Part shown: in pieces, positions 24,667 to 32,145 of the stretch | Layout: each line of letters opens with the position of its first letter | How positions within the stretch are numbered: the stretch's first letter is position 1 | Source of the DNA: Arthrobacter_D sp015752045 | GTDB taxonomy: Bacteria > Actinomycetota > Actinomycetes > Actinomycetales > Micrococcaceae | Assembly: GCF_015752045.1 (NCBI RefSeq) | Contig: NZ_JADOUS010000011.1 | Location: 18,509 to 82,508, forward strand | Length of the DNA stretch: 64,000 nucleotides | Direction: 5' to 3' | Notes under the pieces: generated by a model | Seen by the model: only the letters and a program-made list of their open reading frames with translations | Told to the model about the DNA's origin: nothing | Database searches by the model: none | Translations under genes and position numbers: made by a program

Positions 24667-25155
24667 TTACATGTCCTTGTCGAGGAGGGTGGGTTGTCCG
24701 CCGGATCGGCGGCTCGTGGCGCCGTCCGCGGCATACGTGCCCGCGCCTGTGCCGATGCCCGCGAGGGTCTCCTGGGCCGACCGGCTGGCCGCCTTGAGGA
24801 AGTGCTGGTTGCTGTCACGCAATGCGCCGATCTGTGCCACGAGGACCGTCATGGCCTGGAGGTGCGCGGTCAGCAGTTCACCCCAGGGTTCGTCGGGGGC
24901 CGCTACGGCCAGCTCCCGGAGGGTGGCAGTGCCGTCGATGCCCCACTCCTTCGCGACGCCCGCGGCGTGCACGGCACGGGCCAGGCCGGTGTCGCGGAGC
25001 CGTTCGAGGACCTGTTCCACCTCGCGGGTGGCGTGGTGGAGCCAGCGGGTGTTGCCGGAGGTGAGGAGGAGTTGTTCCTCCTCGAGCTTGAAGACGAGGA
25101 GCTCGAGCAGCTCGCGTTCCTGCCACAGCAGGGCGGACAGGTTCTGGGCGCTCAC
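24667..25155 (-). CDS. flgN: FlgN family export chaperone
   Basis: The 162-residue, mainly helical protein has a FlgN-type core (LLWQERELLELLVFKLEEEQ, then TLRELA). FlgN escorts FlgK and FlgL to the export gate, fitting its place directly upstream of both. The GTG start is fixed by GGAGGAGG 9 bases upstream. A sigma-28 type promoter lies 46 bases before the start (25201-25227). The C-terminal 30 residues are low-complexity. Confidence 0.9.
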   Translation of the reverse strand: MSAQNLSALLWQERELLELLVFKLEEEQLLLTSGNTRWLHHATREVEQVLERLRDTGLARAVHAAGVAKEWGIDGTATLRELAVAAPDEPWGELLTAHLQAMTVLVAQIGALRDSNQHFLKAASRSAQETLAGIGTGAGTYAADGATSRRSGGQPTLLDKDM

Positions 25156-25200
25156 GGTCTTACCTCCTCCCCGGTGCCACGGACGGTGGAACCGGGAGAA

Positions 25201-25227
25201 CTATCGGCGTTGCCCGGCGCGATGTAA
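25201..25227 (-). promoter_or_regulatory. Sigma-28 (FliA) type promoter of flgN-flgK-flgL-fliW
   Basis: On the minus strand TTAC (complement of 25224-25227) is followed after exactly 15 bases by GCCGATAG (complement of 25201-25208). The E. coli FliA consensus is TAAA-N15-GCCGATAA; the -10 box matches 7 of 8. The leader would be about 40 nt and contains the flgN ribosome site. Confidence 0.85.
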
Positions 25228-25270
25228 GGAACGTCGTCAGGCGCGTCGTCGACAACTTACCAGGAGAGGC

Positions 25271-27532
25271 TCATCCGAGAAGGCTGGTAGCCGTTGCGGG
25301 CAGGGCGTGCTTGGTGATCCACGGGGCGACCTTCGCGGCGGGCAACGGTTTGGCGAAGTGGAAGCCCTGGGCGAGATCGCACCCCAGCGCGCGCAGCTCC
25401 ACCAGGGTCTCCGCGTTGTCGACCCCTTCGGCGACCACCCGCAGGTCGAGGCTGTGGGCCAAATCGATGATGGAGCCCACGAGCCCGCCGGCGCGTGGAT
25501 CGGTGCGCATGGCGGTGATGAAGGACCGGTCCAGTTTGAGCTCGTCGGCAGGAAGGTCACGCAGGTACGCGAGGGAGCTGTAGCCGGTCCCGAAGTCGTC
25601 GATCGAGATCTGGATGCCCGCGTTGCGAAGGCGCGCGAGGATCTTCGCGGAATGGACGGGGTCGGCCATCAGCATGTCCTCGGTGATCTCGAGCATGAGG
25701 CGCTGCGGTGGTGTGCCGTGCTGTTCGAGCAGCGCGAGGATCTGGCGGGGCAGATCCGGCTGGATGCAGGACCCGGAGAGATTCACGGCCACGCTGATCG
25801 TCAGCCCGTCGGCATGCCATCGGGAGACCTGACCCACCGCGGCCTCGAGCACGAGCGTGGAGAGCTGGGGCATCAGGCCGGCTTCCTCGGCCAGGGGGAG
25901 GAACGACGTCGGCGGCAGTTGCCCGAGAAGGGGGTGGTTCCACCGGACCAGGGCTTCGACGCTGGTCACGCCGTCGTCGGGGAGGTTCACCTTCGGTTGG
26001 TAGTGAAGCTCGAACTGGCCCTCGACCAGTGCTGCGCGGAGCTCCTGCAGGGTCCTCAGTTTCCGCGCACCGCCGTCGTCGTCCATCGAGCTGTAGAGGT
26101 GGTGTCCGCTGCGGGTGGACTTGGCCCGGAACATCGCGATGTCCGCCTTGCGCATCAGGAGGCTGATGTCGGTGCCGTTCTCCGGCGTGAGGGCGATGCC
26201 GATGCTGACGCTGATCTTGATGGAGGCCGTCCCGATCTGGATCGGTTCCGTGAGTTCGGCTTGAAGCCGCTGCGCCACCACCAGGGCTTCCTCCCTGGAC
26301 AGGCCGTCGAGGAACACGGCGAACTCGTCGCCGCCGAGGCGGGCGAACAGGTCGTTCGGGCGCAGCGGCCGGGCGAAGCGCTCGCTCACCTGGACGAGGA
26401 GGGCGTCGCCGACGCTGTGCCCCAGAGCGTCGTTGACGTCCTTGAAGCGGTCGAGGTCCAGGAAGAACAGGGCGCCGGAGTGACGTCCGCCCAACCGTCC
26501 GCGGAGATCCGTGACGAGCCCCCTGCGGTTCGGCAGCTTCGTCAGTTCGTCCGTGGTGGCGAGGGTGACCAGCATGCGGTTCCGGAAGAGGAGGGGCACT
26601 GCGGCCAGGAGGAGGGTGAGGGCGGCGAGGACCTGGGCGAGCGGCGCGATGGGCATCTGGCAGCCGATGATCAGGACGGCGACGGCCGCGGTGGTGGACA
26701 CCATCAGCATGGTGACGGCAGGCAGGCCACGGTCCTGGTGGCGGAAAGAAACCCCGCCTCGAGCGACGCCGTCGATCCACAGGGCGATGGCGGCGATTCC
26801 GAGGATCCACCCGGTGTCGACGGCGGAGCCGACAACGTAGTCCTGCACGCCCAGGGCGAAGGCGATGTCCGCGGCGGCGAAGAGGACCAGGCCCAGTACG
26901 AGTAGCAGCCAGCGCGGGCCGAGGTCGAGCCCGCGGGAGGCCAGCAGGCCGCCGACGGCAGTGATCAGCAGGAGATCGAGCACGGGGTAGATGACGACGA
27001 CGATCATCTCGAACGTCGTGCCACCGCCGGCGCCGGATCGCAGGACCGGCGCGAGGATCATGGCCATGAGGGACGCGGCAGCCAGCGCTCCCACCAGGCT
27101 GTCCAGCAGCAGGGGCCACGTCACGCCCTTCAGCTTGCGTACCGTCACCGCGAGGGCGCCGAGCATCAGCGGGTAGAAGGCGAAGTAGGCGACATCCGCA
27201 GCCGAGATGACGGCGTGGGCCTGCTGCCCCTGCAGTGTCGAGAGATAGTAGACGTCGCCCACGGTGTAGGCGGTGACTGCCGCACCGCCGAACACCACCT
27301 GCCACTGCGTCAGGCGCGTCCTCAGGACGGCGCAGACGCACACGGCGACAGCGGCGACTTCCGCGCCGATGCCGAGCCACACGCCGATGACCTCGAACCG
27401 CACCCGGTCGCCGAGCAGGAGACCGACGACATACAGCGCCGACACGACGACCGTCGTGATCACCGGTATCCGGGAGATCTCCGTCCGCTCAGCACTGCCC
27501 CCAACAGCCTCACGCGGCACAACAGCACGCAC
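25271..27532 (-). CDS. Membrane-anchored GGDEF-EAL c-di-GMP enzyme
   Basis: The 753-residue protein has about nine or ten N-terminal membrane helices (residues about 20-310), then a GGDEF domain with an intact RLGGDEF motif (about residue 405) and an EAL domain with VEALVRW and DDFGTGYSS. Both cyclase and phosphodiesterase motifs look complete, so either activity is possible. GTG at 27532 is preceded by GGAGGGAAGGAAG, supporting this start. It stands between flgN and fliC in opposite direction to fliC, which suggests control of the motile-sessile decision, but no FliA site precedes it. Confidence 0.92.
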   Translation of the reverse strand: MRAVVPREAVGGSAERTEISRIPVITTVVVSALYVVGLLLGDRVRFEVIGVWLGIGAEVAAVAVCVCAVLRTRLTQWQVVFGGAAVTAYTVGDVYYLSTLQGQQAHAVISAADVAYFAFYPLMLGALAVTVRKLKGVTWPLLLDSLVGALAAASLMAMILAPVLRSGAGGGTTFEMIVVVIYPVLDLLLITAVGGLLASRGLDLGPRWLLLVLGLVLFAAADIAFALGVQDYVVGSAVDTGWILGIAAIALWIDGVARGGVSFRHQDRGLPAVTMLMVSTTAAVAVLIIGCQMPIAPLAQVLAALTLLLAAVPLLFRNRMLVTLATTDELTKLPNRRGLVTDLRGRLGGRHSGALFFLDLDRFKDVNDALGHSVGDALLVQVSERFARPLRPNDLFARLGGDEFAVFLDGLSREEALVVAQRLQAELTEPIQIGTASIKISVSIGIALTPENGTDISLLMRKADIAMFRAKSTRSGHHLYSSMDDDGGARKLRTLQELRAALVEGQFELHYQPKVNLPDDGVTSVEALVRWNHPLLGQLPPTSFLPLAEEAGLMPQLSTLVLEAAVGQVSRWHADGLTISVAVNLSGSCIQPDLPRQILALLEQHGTPPQRLMLEITEDMLMADPVHSAKILARLRNAGIQISIDDFGTGYSSLAYLRDLPADELKLDRSFITAMRTDPRAGGLVGSIIDLAHSLDLRVVAEGVDNAETLVELRALGCDLAQGFHFAKPLPAAKVAPWITKHALPATATSLLG

Positions 27533-27717
27533 CCAGCACTTCCTTCCCTCCAGAATCAGGAATCTGATCGAGAAGTGAGCTTACGGTCGTGCCTCGGGAC
27601 CGGCCGCCGATTCGGCCTGCTCCGGCGTAACCCACGGCGAAAACTTGGCCTTCCTTGCGTCTGGTCGGGCTGCAGTGGATGGGTCAGGGAACGTACTGAA
27701 AAAAGTTCGACGGATTC

Positions 27718-27745
27718 CTAACGCACTCGGGGTCGCTTCCGATAG
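27718..27745 (+). promoter_or_regulatory. Sigma-28 (FliA) type promoter of fliC
   Basis: TAAC (27719-27722 within CCTAAC) is followed after 15 bases by TCCGATAG (27738-27745). Spacing equals that of the FliA consensus TAAA-N15-GCCGATAA. The predicted transcript starts near 27752, about 54 bases before the fliC ATG. Confidence 0.85.
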
Positions 27746-27753
27746 CTACCGTT

Positions 27754-27799
27754 GCAGGCCCATGGATGGGCCTGCGATAGCAACCCTTTCACGGAGGAA
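27754..27799 (+). promoter_or_regulatory. Putative CsrA-binding leader of fliC
   Basis: An 8-bp GC-rich stem (GCAGGCCC 27754-27761 with GGGCCTGC 27768-27775) presents the hexaloop AUGGAU. A second ANGGA (ACGGA, 27791-27795) is part of the Shine-Dalgarno sequence ACGGAGGAA. CsrA dimers are known to bridge a GGA in a hairpin loop and a GGA at the ribosome site, as in the Bacillus subtilis hag leader. Here both are present within 42 bases at the very 5' end. Confidence 0.75.
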
Positions 27800-27805
27800 T
27801 ACATC

Positions 27806-28633
27806 ATGGGTTTCCAGATCAACACCAACACCGCGGCCAACACCGCTTACCGCAACCTCTCCAGCACCCAGGGCGATATGTCCAAGTCGCTCGAGAAGCT
27901 CTCCAGCGGTCTCCGCATCAACCGTGCAGCCGACGACGCCGCCGGCCTGGCGATCTCCGAGGGCCTGCGCTCGCAGATCGGCGGACTGGGAGTTGCAGCC
28001 CGCAACGCCCAGGACGGCATCAGCGTGGTCCAGACCGCTGAAGGTGCGCTTTCCGAGGTCCACAGCATTCTGCAGCGTGTCCGTGACCTCGCGGTCCAGT
28101 CGGGCAACGACTCGAACAACGCAGATGCACGCACGGCCATCCAGACCGAAGTCACGGCACTTGGCGATGAGCTCTCGCGTATCGCAACGTCCACCAACTT
28201 CAACGGTACGGACCTGCTGAGCGCGGCAGCAACCGGCCTCACGTTCCAGGTCGGAGCGGGCTCGACCGCCGCGAACGATCAGATCACGGTTGCGGCCACC
28301 GACATCGAGGCTGTCGCGACGGCCGTCAAGGGCCTTACGTTCACCAGCTCGGCGGATGCGCTGACGTCGATCGCCGAACTGGATACACAGATCAAGGACG
28401 TGTCTGCTGCACGCTCCGGCCTCGGTGCGGTGCAGAACCGCTTCGAGTCCGCGATCAACAGCATCAACGTCTCGCAGGAGAACCTCTCGGCGGCCAAGTC
28501 CCGCATCACCGACACCGACATGGCGAAGGAGATGGCGGACTTCACCCGCGCCAACATCCTCTCGCAGGCCGGTACCGCGATGCTCGCCCAGGCCAACCAG
28601 ATGAACCAGGGTGTCCTTCAGCTCCTCCGCTAG
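27806..28633 (+). CDS. fliC: Flagellin
   Basis: The 275-residue flagellin has the D0/D1 N-terminal core (MGFQINTNTAANTAYRNLSS, LSSGLRINRAADDAAGLAIS) and C-terminal core (RSGLGAVQNRFESAI, ending in QMNQGVLQLLR). Only about 90 residues lie between them, so there is almost no variable surface domain. The ATG at 27806 is fixed by CGGAGGAA; an 18-codon upstream extension would start inside the leader hairpin. It is a single flagellin gene with its own FliA promoter, putative CsrA sites and terminator. Confidence 0.97.
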   Translation: MGFQINTNTAANTAYRNLSSTQGDMSKSLEKLSSGLRINRAADDAAGLAISEGLRSQIGGLGVAARNAQDGISVVQTAEGALSEVHSILQRVRDLAVQSGNDSNNADARTAIQTEVTALGDELSRIATSTNFNGTDLLSAAATGLTFQVGAGSTAANDQITVAATDIEAVATAVKGLTFTSSADALTSIAELDTQIKDVSAARSGLGAVQNRFESAINSINVSQENLSAAKSRITDTDMAKEMADFTRANILSQAGTAMLAQANQMNQGVLQLLR

Positions 28634-28656
28634 ACGGTGAGTTCGTAGGCGAAGAG

Positions 28657-28705
28657 TGCACGGTGGCGGGACTGATCCTGGACCGAGAGGTCCCGCCACC
28701 GTGCA
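28657..28705 (+). terminator. Hairpin terminator after fliC
   Basis: A 16-bp perfect stem (28657-28672 with 28690-28705) with a 17-nt loop lies 24 bases past the fliC stop. No long U tail follows, so read-through into fliD is possible. The region before fliD shows no FliA box. Confidence 0.7.
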
Positions 28706-28774
28706 TTCGCCTGCTGAGCACGACCCCTTTGAAAGACTCCCAGCACGGACCCGTTCCACCCGAGAGGTAGACCC

Positions 28775-30148
28775 ATGGCGTTCTCCATCGACGGCATCGC
28801 GAGCGGGCTGGACACCACGAACATGATCAACCAGCTCATGCAGCTGGAAGCCCGCCCGCAGACGATCCTCAAGGCGAAGGCCGCCTCGACGCAGGGCTTC
28901 GTCACCGCCCTGCAGCAGCTGAACAAGCAGCTCGGCTCACTGACGGAGCTCGCCACCAAGACCGCGAAGCCCCTGGCCCTCGATCTCTACAAGGTCGCCA
29001 GCAGCTCCGACGCCGCCACCGCCACGGCCACGTCGTCGGCCGGCGCAGGCACCCTCGACTTCACCGTCCGGCAGCTCGCGCAGTCACAGTCCTCCGTGAC
29101 GGGCGTCATGACGGCCTTCTCCCCGGAGGCCTCCACGCTCACCCTGCGGGCGAAGGACGGCACCACCACTGAGATCGCAACCACCGGCACCCTCGACGAC
29201 GTCGTCGCCCAGGTGAACAAGGCCGACATCGGCATCACCGCCACGAAGGTCAGCACCGGGACCATCGGCGGCGTGCAGCAGTACCGACTCCAGTTCACGG
29301 CGCAGGAGCCCGGTGCCGAGCACGGGTTCGAGGTCTTCCGGGGAACCGCGGCCGACGTCGCTGCCGGCACCGCGACCGACCTCTTCACGGAGACCGGCGC
29401 GGCGACCGTCCGCGCCGCGCAGGACGCCGAGGTGGTCCTCTGGGGCGGCACTGCGGCGGAGCAGACCGTGGCGTCGTCGTCGAACACGTTCACCGACATC
29501 CTCCCCGGCGTCTCCGTCACCGTCGCCAAGACCACCACCGAGCCGGTATCCGTCACCGTCTCCCGCGACGCCGAGGCCACCACCACGAAGGCGAAGGAGC
29601 TCGTGGAGGCGCTGCGCGGCGTCTTCTCCTTCGTCGATGCCAACACCAAGGTCTCGCCGAGTGCAACGGCCAGTGCCGCGCCGACGTCGGGCCGGTTCAC
29701 GGGAGACAGCGCCGTCCGCGGGATCGCCCAGTCGGTACTCACGGCGGCGACGGCGCCCATCAACGGCAAGTCGACGTCGGAGCTCGGCATCACGCTGACC
29801 CGCTCCGGGACCGTGGAGTTCGACGCCGAGAAGTTCGCCGCCGCGCTCGCGAAGGACCCGACCGCCGTGAAGGACGCCCTGACCCAGCTCGCCGGGCGCG
29901 TAGCGGATGCCGGCAAGGCAGCTTCGGACAAGTTCGACGGCGAGCTCACGCGCCGGATCACGAGCCAGGAATCGACCGTCCGCAGCCTCAACGACCAGGT
30001 GTCCGGCTGGGACCAGCGGCTCGAGAAGCGCCGGGCGACCCTCGAACGCACCTATTCGGCGCTCGAGGTCCAGCTCTCACAACTCCAATCACAGGGGGAC
30101 TGGCTGTCATCCCAGCTGGCAGGCCTCCCCACCGGAAGCGGGCTCTAG
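28775..30148 (+). CDS. fliD: Flagellar filament capping protein FliD (HAP2)
   Basis: The 457-residue protein starts with the FliD N-terminal motif (IDGIASGLDTTNMINQLMQLE) and has a Thr/Ala-rich middle part. It ends with the coiled-coil and QSQGDWLSSQLAGL region of the FliD C-terminal domain. It caps the growing filament. A GAGAGG lies about 8 bases before the ATG. The stop codon directly abuts the fliS ATG. Confidence 0.95.
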   Translation: MAFSIDGIASGLDTTNMINQLMQLEARPQTILKAKAASTQGFVTALQQLNKQLGSLTELATKTAKPLALDLYKVASSSDAATATATSSAGAGTLDFTVRQLAQSQSSVTGVMTAFSPEASTLTLRAKDGTTTEIATTGTLDDVVAQVNKADIGITATKVSTGTIGGVQQYRLQFTAQEPGAEHGFEVFRGTAADVAAGTATDLFTETGAATVRAAQDAEVVLWGGTAAEQTVASSSNTFTDILPGVSVTVAKTTTEPVSVTVSRDAEATTTKAKELVEALRGVFSFVDANTKVSPSATASAAPTSGRFTGDSAVRGIAQSVLTAATAPINGKSTSELGITLTRSGTVEFDAEKFAAALAKDPTAVKDALTQLAGRVADAGKAASDKFDGELTRRITSQESTVRSLNDQVSGWDQRLEKRRATLERTYSALEVQLSQLQSQGDWLSSQLAGLPTGSGL

Positions 30149-30622
30149 ATGCTGCAGATGAACGGATACCAGGCCAAGCGTTCGCAGTACGTGCAGGACG
30201 CCGTCCTGTCGGCGACTCCCGCAGGGCTGCTGACCATGCTCTACGACCGGCTGCTGCTCGACCTCGCGCGGGCCGGTGCCGCCCAGGAGGCGGGGGAGTG
30301 GACGCAAGCCTCGGAGAACCTGCTGCACGCGCAGGACATCGTGGGCGAGCTGATGTCCTCGCTGCGTACGGACGTCTGGGACGGCGCGGCCGGGCTCATG
30401 TCCCTCTACACCTATGTGCGGCAGACCCTGGTCGACGCCAATACCCGGCGGGACCGCGCCAGGACCGCGGAGTGTGCCGAGATCCTCGAACCGCTGCGCC
30501 AGGCCTGGCACGAAGCCGCCCGCACCGGGCAGGCGCCCGCCGTCGTCCCTGGTAGCCAGACCCCCGCGTTCCCACAGGACCAGGACGCGCCCCGCTCCCT
30601 CGGAGTGCTCGGTGTCGGCTGA
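30149..30622 (+). CDS. fliS: Flagellin export chaperone FliS
   Basis: The 157-residue protein has the helical FliS core: YQAKRSQYVQDAVLSATPAGLLTMLYDRLLLDL and LMSLYTYVRQTLVDAN. FliS binds the C-terminal helices of flagellin and stops early polymerisation. The Pro-rich tail of about 30 residues extends past the usual end. The ATG follows the fliD stop without a gap. The next gene starts 11 bases before the fliS stop. Confidence 0.94.
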   Translation: MLQMNGYQAKRSQYVQDAVLSATPAGLLTMLYDRLLLDLARAGAAQEAGEWTQASENLLHAQDIVGELMSSLRTDVWDGAAGLMSLYTYVRQTLVDANTRRDRARTAECAEILEPLRQAWHEAARTGQAPAVVPGSQTPAFPQDQDAPRSLGVLGVG

Positions 30623-30986
30623 GCCCGACAGCCCGGCAGCGACCGCCGCCCTCACGGCCTGGACCTCCGCGCTTGATGCGCTCGAGGACGTCCTCGACAC
30701 ACTCGAAGCGGCCGCGGCAACCATCCCCGACGAGGAGACGGCCGCCGACCCGGAGCTCCTGCGCCGGGCCGCCGCCGCCGTGGATTGGACCCCACCCCGC
30801 GTGGACGCCCCCATTCCCGCTGTCCTCGTGCCGCGGGCGGCACGCATCAGCGAACGCCAGCAGGCCGTACTCACCCGCCTGACGGCAGACGCCGACACCC
30901 TGCGGCGCCATCGGTCCGCACTCGGATCCGTCCAGGCGGCGACAGCCCCGCGGCAGTCCTCCGTCTACCTCGACGTCACGGGCTGA
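30612..30986 (+). CDS. Small helical protein in the fliT position
   Basis: About 124 residues from a GTG that overlaps the 3' end of fliS by 11 bases and is preceded by CGGAG. The product is acidic and Ala-rich with a helix of coiled-coil character (WTSALDALEDVLDTLEAAAA) and a second near RISERQQAVLTRLTADADTLRRH. Position directly after fliD-fliS and size fit a FliT-like export chaperone for FliD, but sequence similarity is not evident, so the role is inferred from context only. Confidence 0.65.
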   Translation: MSAEPDSPAATAALTAWTSALDALEDVLDTLEAAAATIPDEETAADPELLRRAAAAVDWTPPRVDAPIPAVLVPRAARISERQQAVLTRLTADADTLRRHRSALGSVQAATAPRQSSVYLDVTG

Positions 30987-31006
30987 AAGCTTCGACGCAA
31001 GCGCCT

Positions 31007-31033
31007 TACAAGTGCCGGACGCGCGTCCGATAG
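31007..31033 (+). promoter_or_regulatory. Sigma-28 (FliA) type promoter of the flgB operon
   Basis: TACA (31007-31010) is separated by 15 bases from TCCGATAG (31026-31033), the same -10 box as at fliC and fliM. The predicted transcription start is near 31040, about 70 bases before the chosen flgB start. Confidence 0.8.
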
Positions 31034-31039
31034 ATACGA

Positions 31040-31078
31040 GTGAGCATGGATCGCTCACCCCCAGGCCATGGATCGGCC
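31040..31078 (+). promoter_or_regulatory. Two tandem AUGGAUC-loop hairpins in the flgB leader (putative CsrA sites)
   Basis: GTGAGC (31040-31045) pairs with GCTCAC (31053-31058) around the loop ATGGATC. Six bases later GGCC (31064-31067) pairs with GGCC (31075-31078) around an identical ATGGATC loop. Both loops display AUGGA, like the fliC leader, and the first hairpin begins at the predicted RNA 5' end. This suggests that CsrA also acts on the basal-body operon. Confidence 0.6.
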
Positions 31079-31109
31079 GCTCAGCCTTGCAAGAAGAGGG
31101 TCTGCCGCC

Positions 31110-31451
31110 GTGCTCGATTCAGTGTCCTCGCTCGCTATGCGCAGTGCCCTCGACGGGCTCGCCCTGCGCCAGCGGGTCACCGCGAACAACATCGCGAACG
31201 TCAACACCCCAGGATTCCATGCGCAGCGGGTCAGCTTCGAGGACGCCCTCGCGCGGTCGGTGTCGATGGGGGACGGCAGCGTGCAGGCCACCACTGACAC
31301 CTCCCTCGAGCCCACCCGGCTCAACGGCAGCAACGTGAACATGGACACGGAGACCCTCTCCAACATCGACACCGTGCTGCGCTTCCAGTTCGCGGCCCGC
31401 GCCGTCGAGGGTCCGTTCACCAGCATCCGCACCGCGCTGAGGACCAACTGA
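31110..31451 (+). CDS. flgB: Flagellar proximal rod protein FlgB
   Basis: The 113-residue protein has the rod signature RVTANNIANVNTPGFHAQ and a C-terminal helix. GTG at 31110 is chosen because AGAAGAGGG lies 9 bases upstream. An in-frame ATG at 31068 would add 14 residues but lies in the loop of a predicted leader hairpin and lacks a ribosome site. FlgB forms the first rod segment. The TGA overlaps the flgC ATG by one base, opening a tightly coupled operon that runs to flgE. Confidence 0.92.
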   Translation: MLDSVSSLAMRSALDGLALRQRVTANNIANVNTPGFHAQRVSFEDALARSVSMGDGSVQATTDTSLEPTRLNGSNVNMDTETLSNIDTVLRFQFAARAVEGPFTSIRTALRTN

Positions 31452-31843
31452 TGACCTTCGACGCCATCGGGATCTCCGGCACGGGACTCACCCTGCACCG
31501 CAAGTGGCTCGACGCCGTCGCGGACAACATGGCCAACGCCAACACGGTCACCTCGACCGACGGCGCAGCCTTCCAGCAGCGCTACATCACGGCGCGCGCC
31601 GATGGCAACGGGCAGGGCGCGTACGTCGCCGGGGCCGAGTTCGGCAGCGCCGAGGGCCGCCTGGTCCATGAACCCACCCACCCCCTCGCGGACGAGGACG
31701 GCTACGTCCGCTACCCCGACATCGACATGAGCGCCCAGATGGGGCAGCTCATCATGGCGCAGCGCGGCTACCAGGCCAACGCCGCCGTCGTCGACCGCGC
31801 GCAAGCCACCTACGAAGCCGCCCTCCAGATCGGACGCTCCTGA
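31451..31843 (+). CDS. flgC: Flagellar proximal rod protein FlgC
   Basis: The 130-residue protein shows the rod N-terminus (AIGISGTGLTLHRKWLDAVADNMANANTV) and the C-terminal coil (MAQRGYQANAAVVDRAQATYEAAL). It assembles with FlgB and FliE into the proximal rod. It overlaps flgB and fliE by one base on each side (TGATG-type junctions). Confidence 0.95.
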   Translation: MTFDAIGISGTGLTLHRKWLDAVADNMANANTVTSTDGAAFQQRYITARADGNGQGAYVAGAEFGSAEGRLVHEPTHPLADEDGYVRYPDIDMSAQMGQLIMAQRGYQANAAVVDRAQATYEAALQIGRS

Positions 31844-32145
31844 TGCCCGTCCCCGCCATCGGCGCCGTCCAGCCCGCCGCCACCTCATACCTGCCGTCCG
31901 TCGGTGCCGTGTCCGACGCCGGCGGCGAGGGTTTCGCGACCTCCCTCACCTCCGCCGTGGACAACCTGCAGGGCCTGCAGTCGGCGTCGAACGCGCTCTC
32001 CGTGCAGGCCGTCACCGGCGACCTCACCGACATCCACAACGCCACCCTCGCCTCCACGCGGGCCCAGGTGACGCTCGAGCTCGTCGCGGCCGTCCGGAAC
32101 AAGGGCGTTGACGCCTTCAACGAGATCATGAGGATGCAGGCCTGA
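31843..32145 (+). CDS. fliE: Flagellar MS-ring/rod junction protein FliE
   Basis: The 100-residue protein ends with the FliE signature: AQVTLELVAAVRNKGVDAFNEIMRMQ. It connects the MS-ring to the rod and is the first substrate of the export gate. It overlaps the neighbouring genes by one base at each end. Confidence 0.94.
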   Translation: MPVPAIGAVQPAATSYLPSVGAVSDAGGEGFATSLTSAVDNLQGLQSASNALSVQAVTGDLTDIHNATLASTRAQVTLELVAAVRNKGVDAFNEIMRMQA

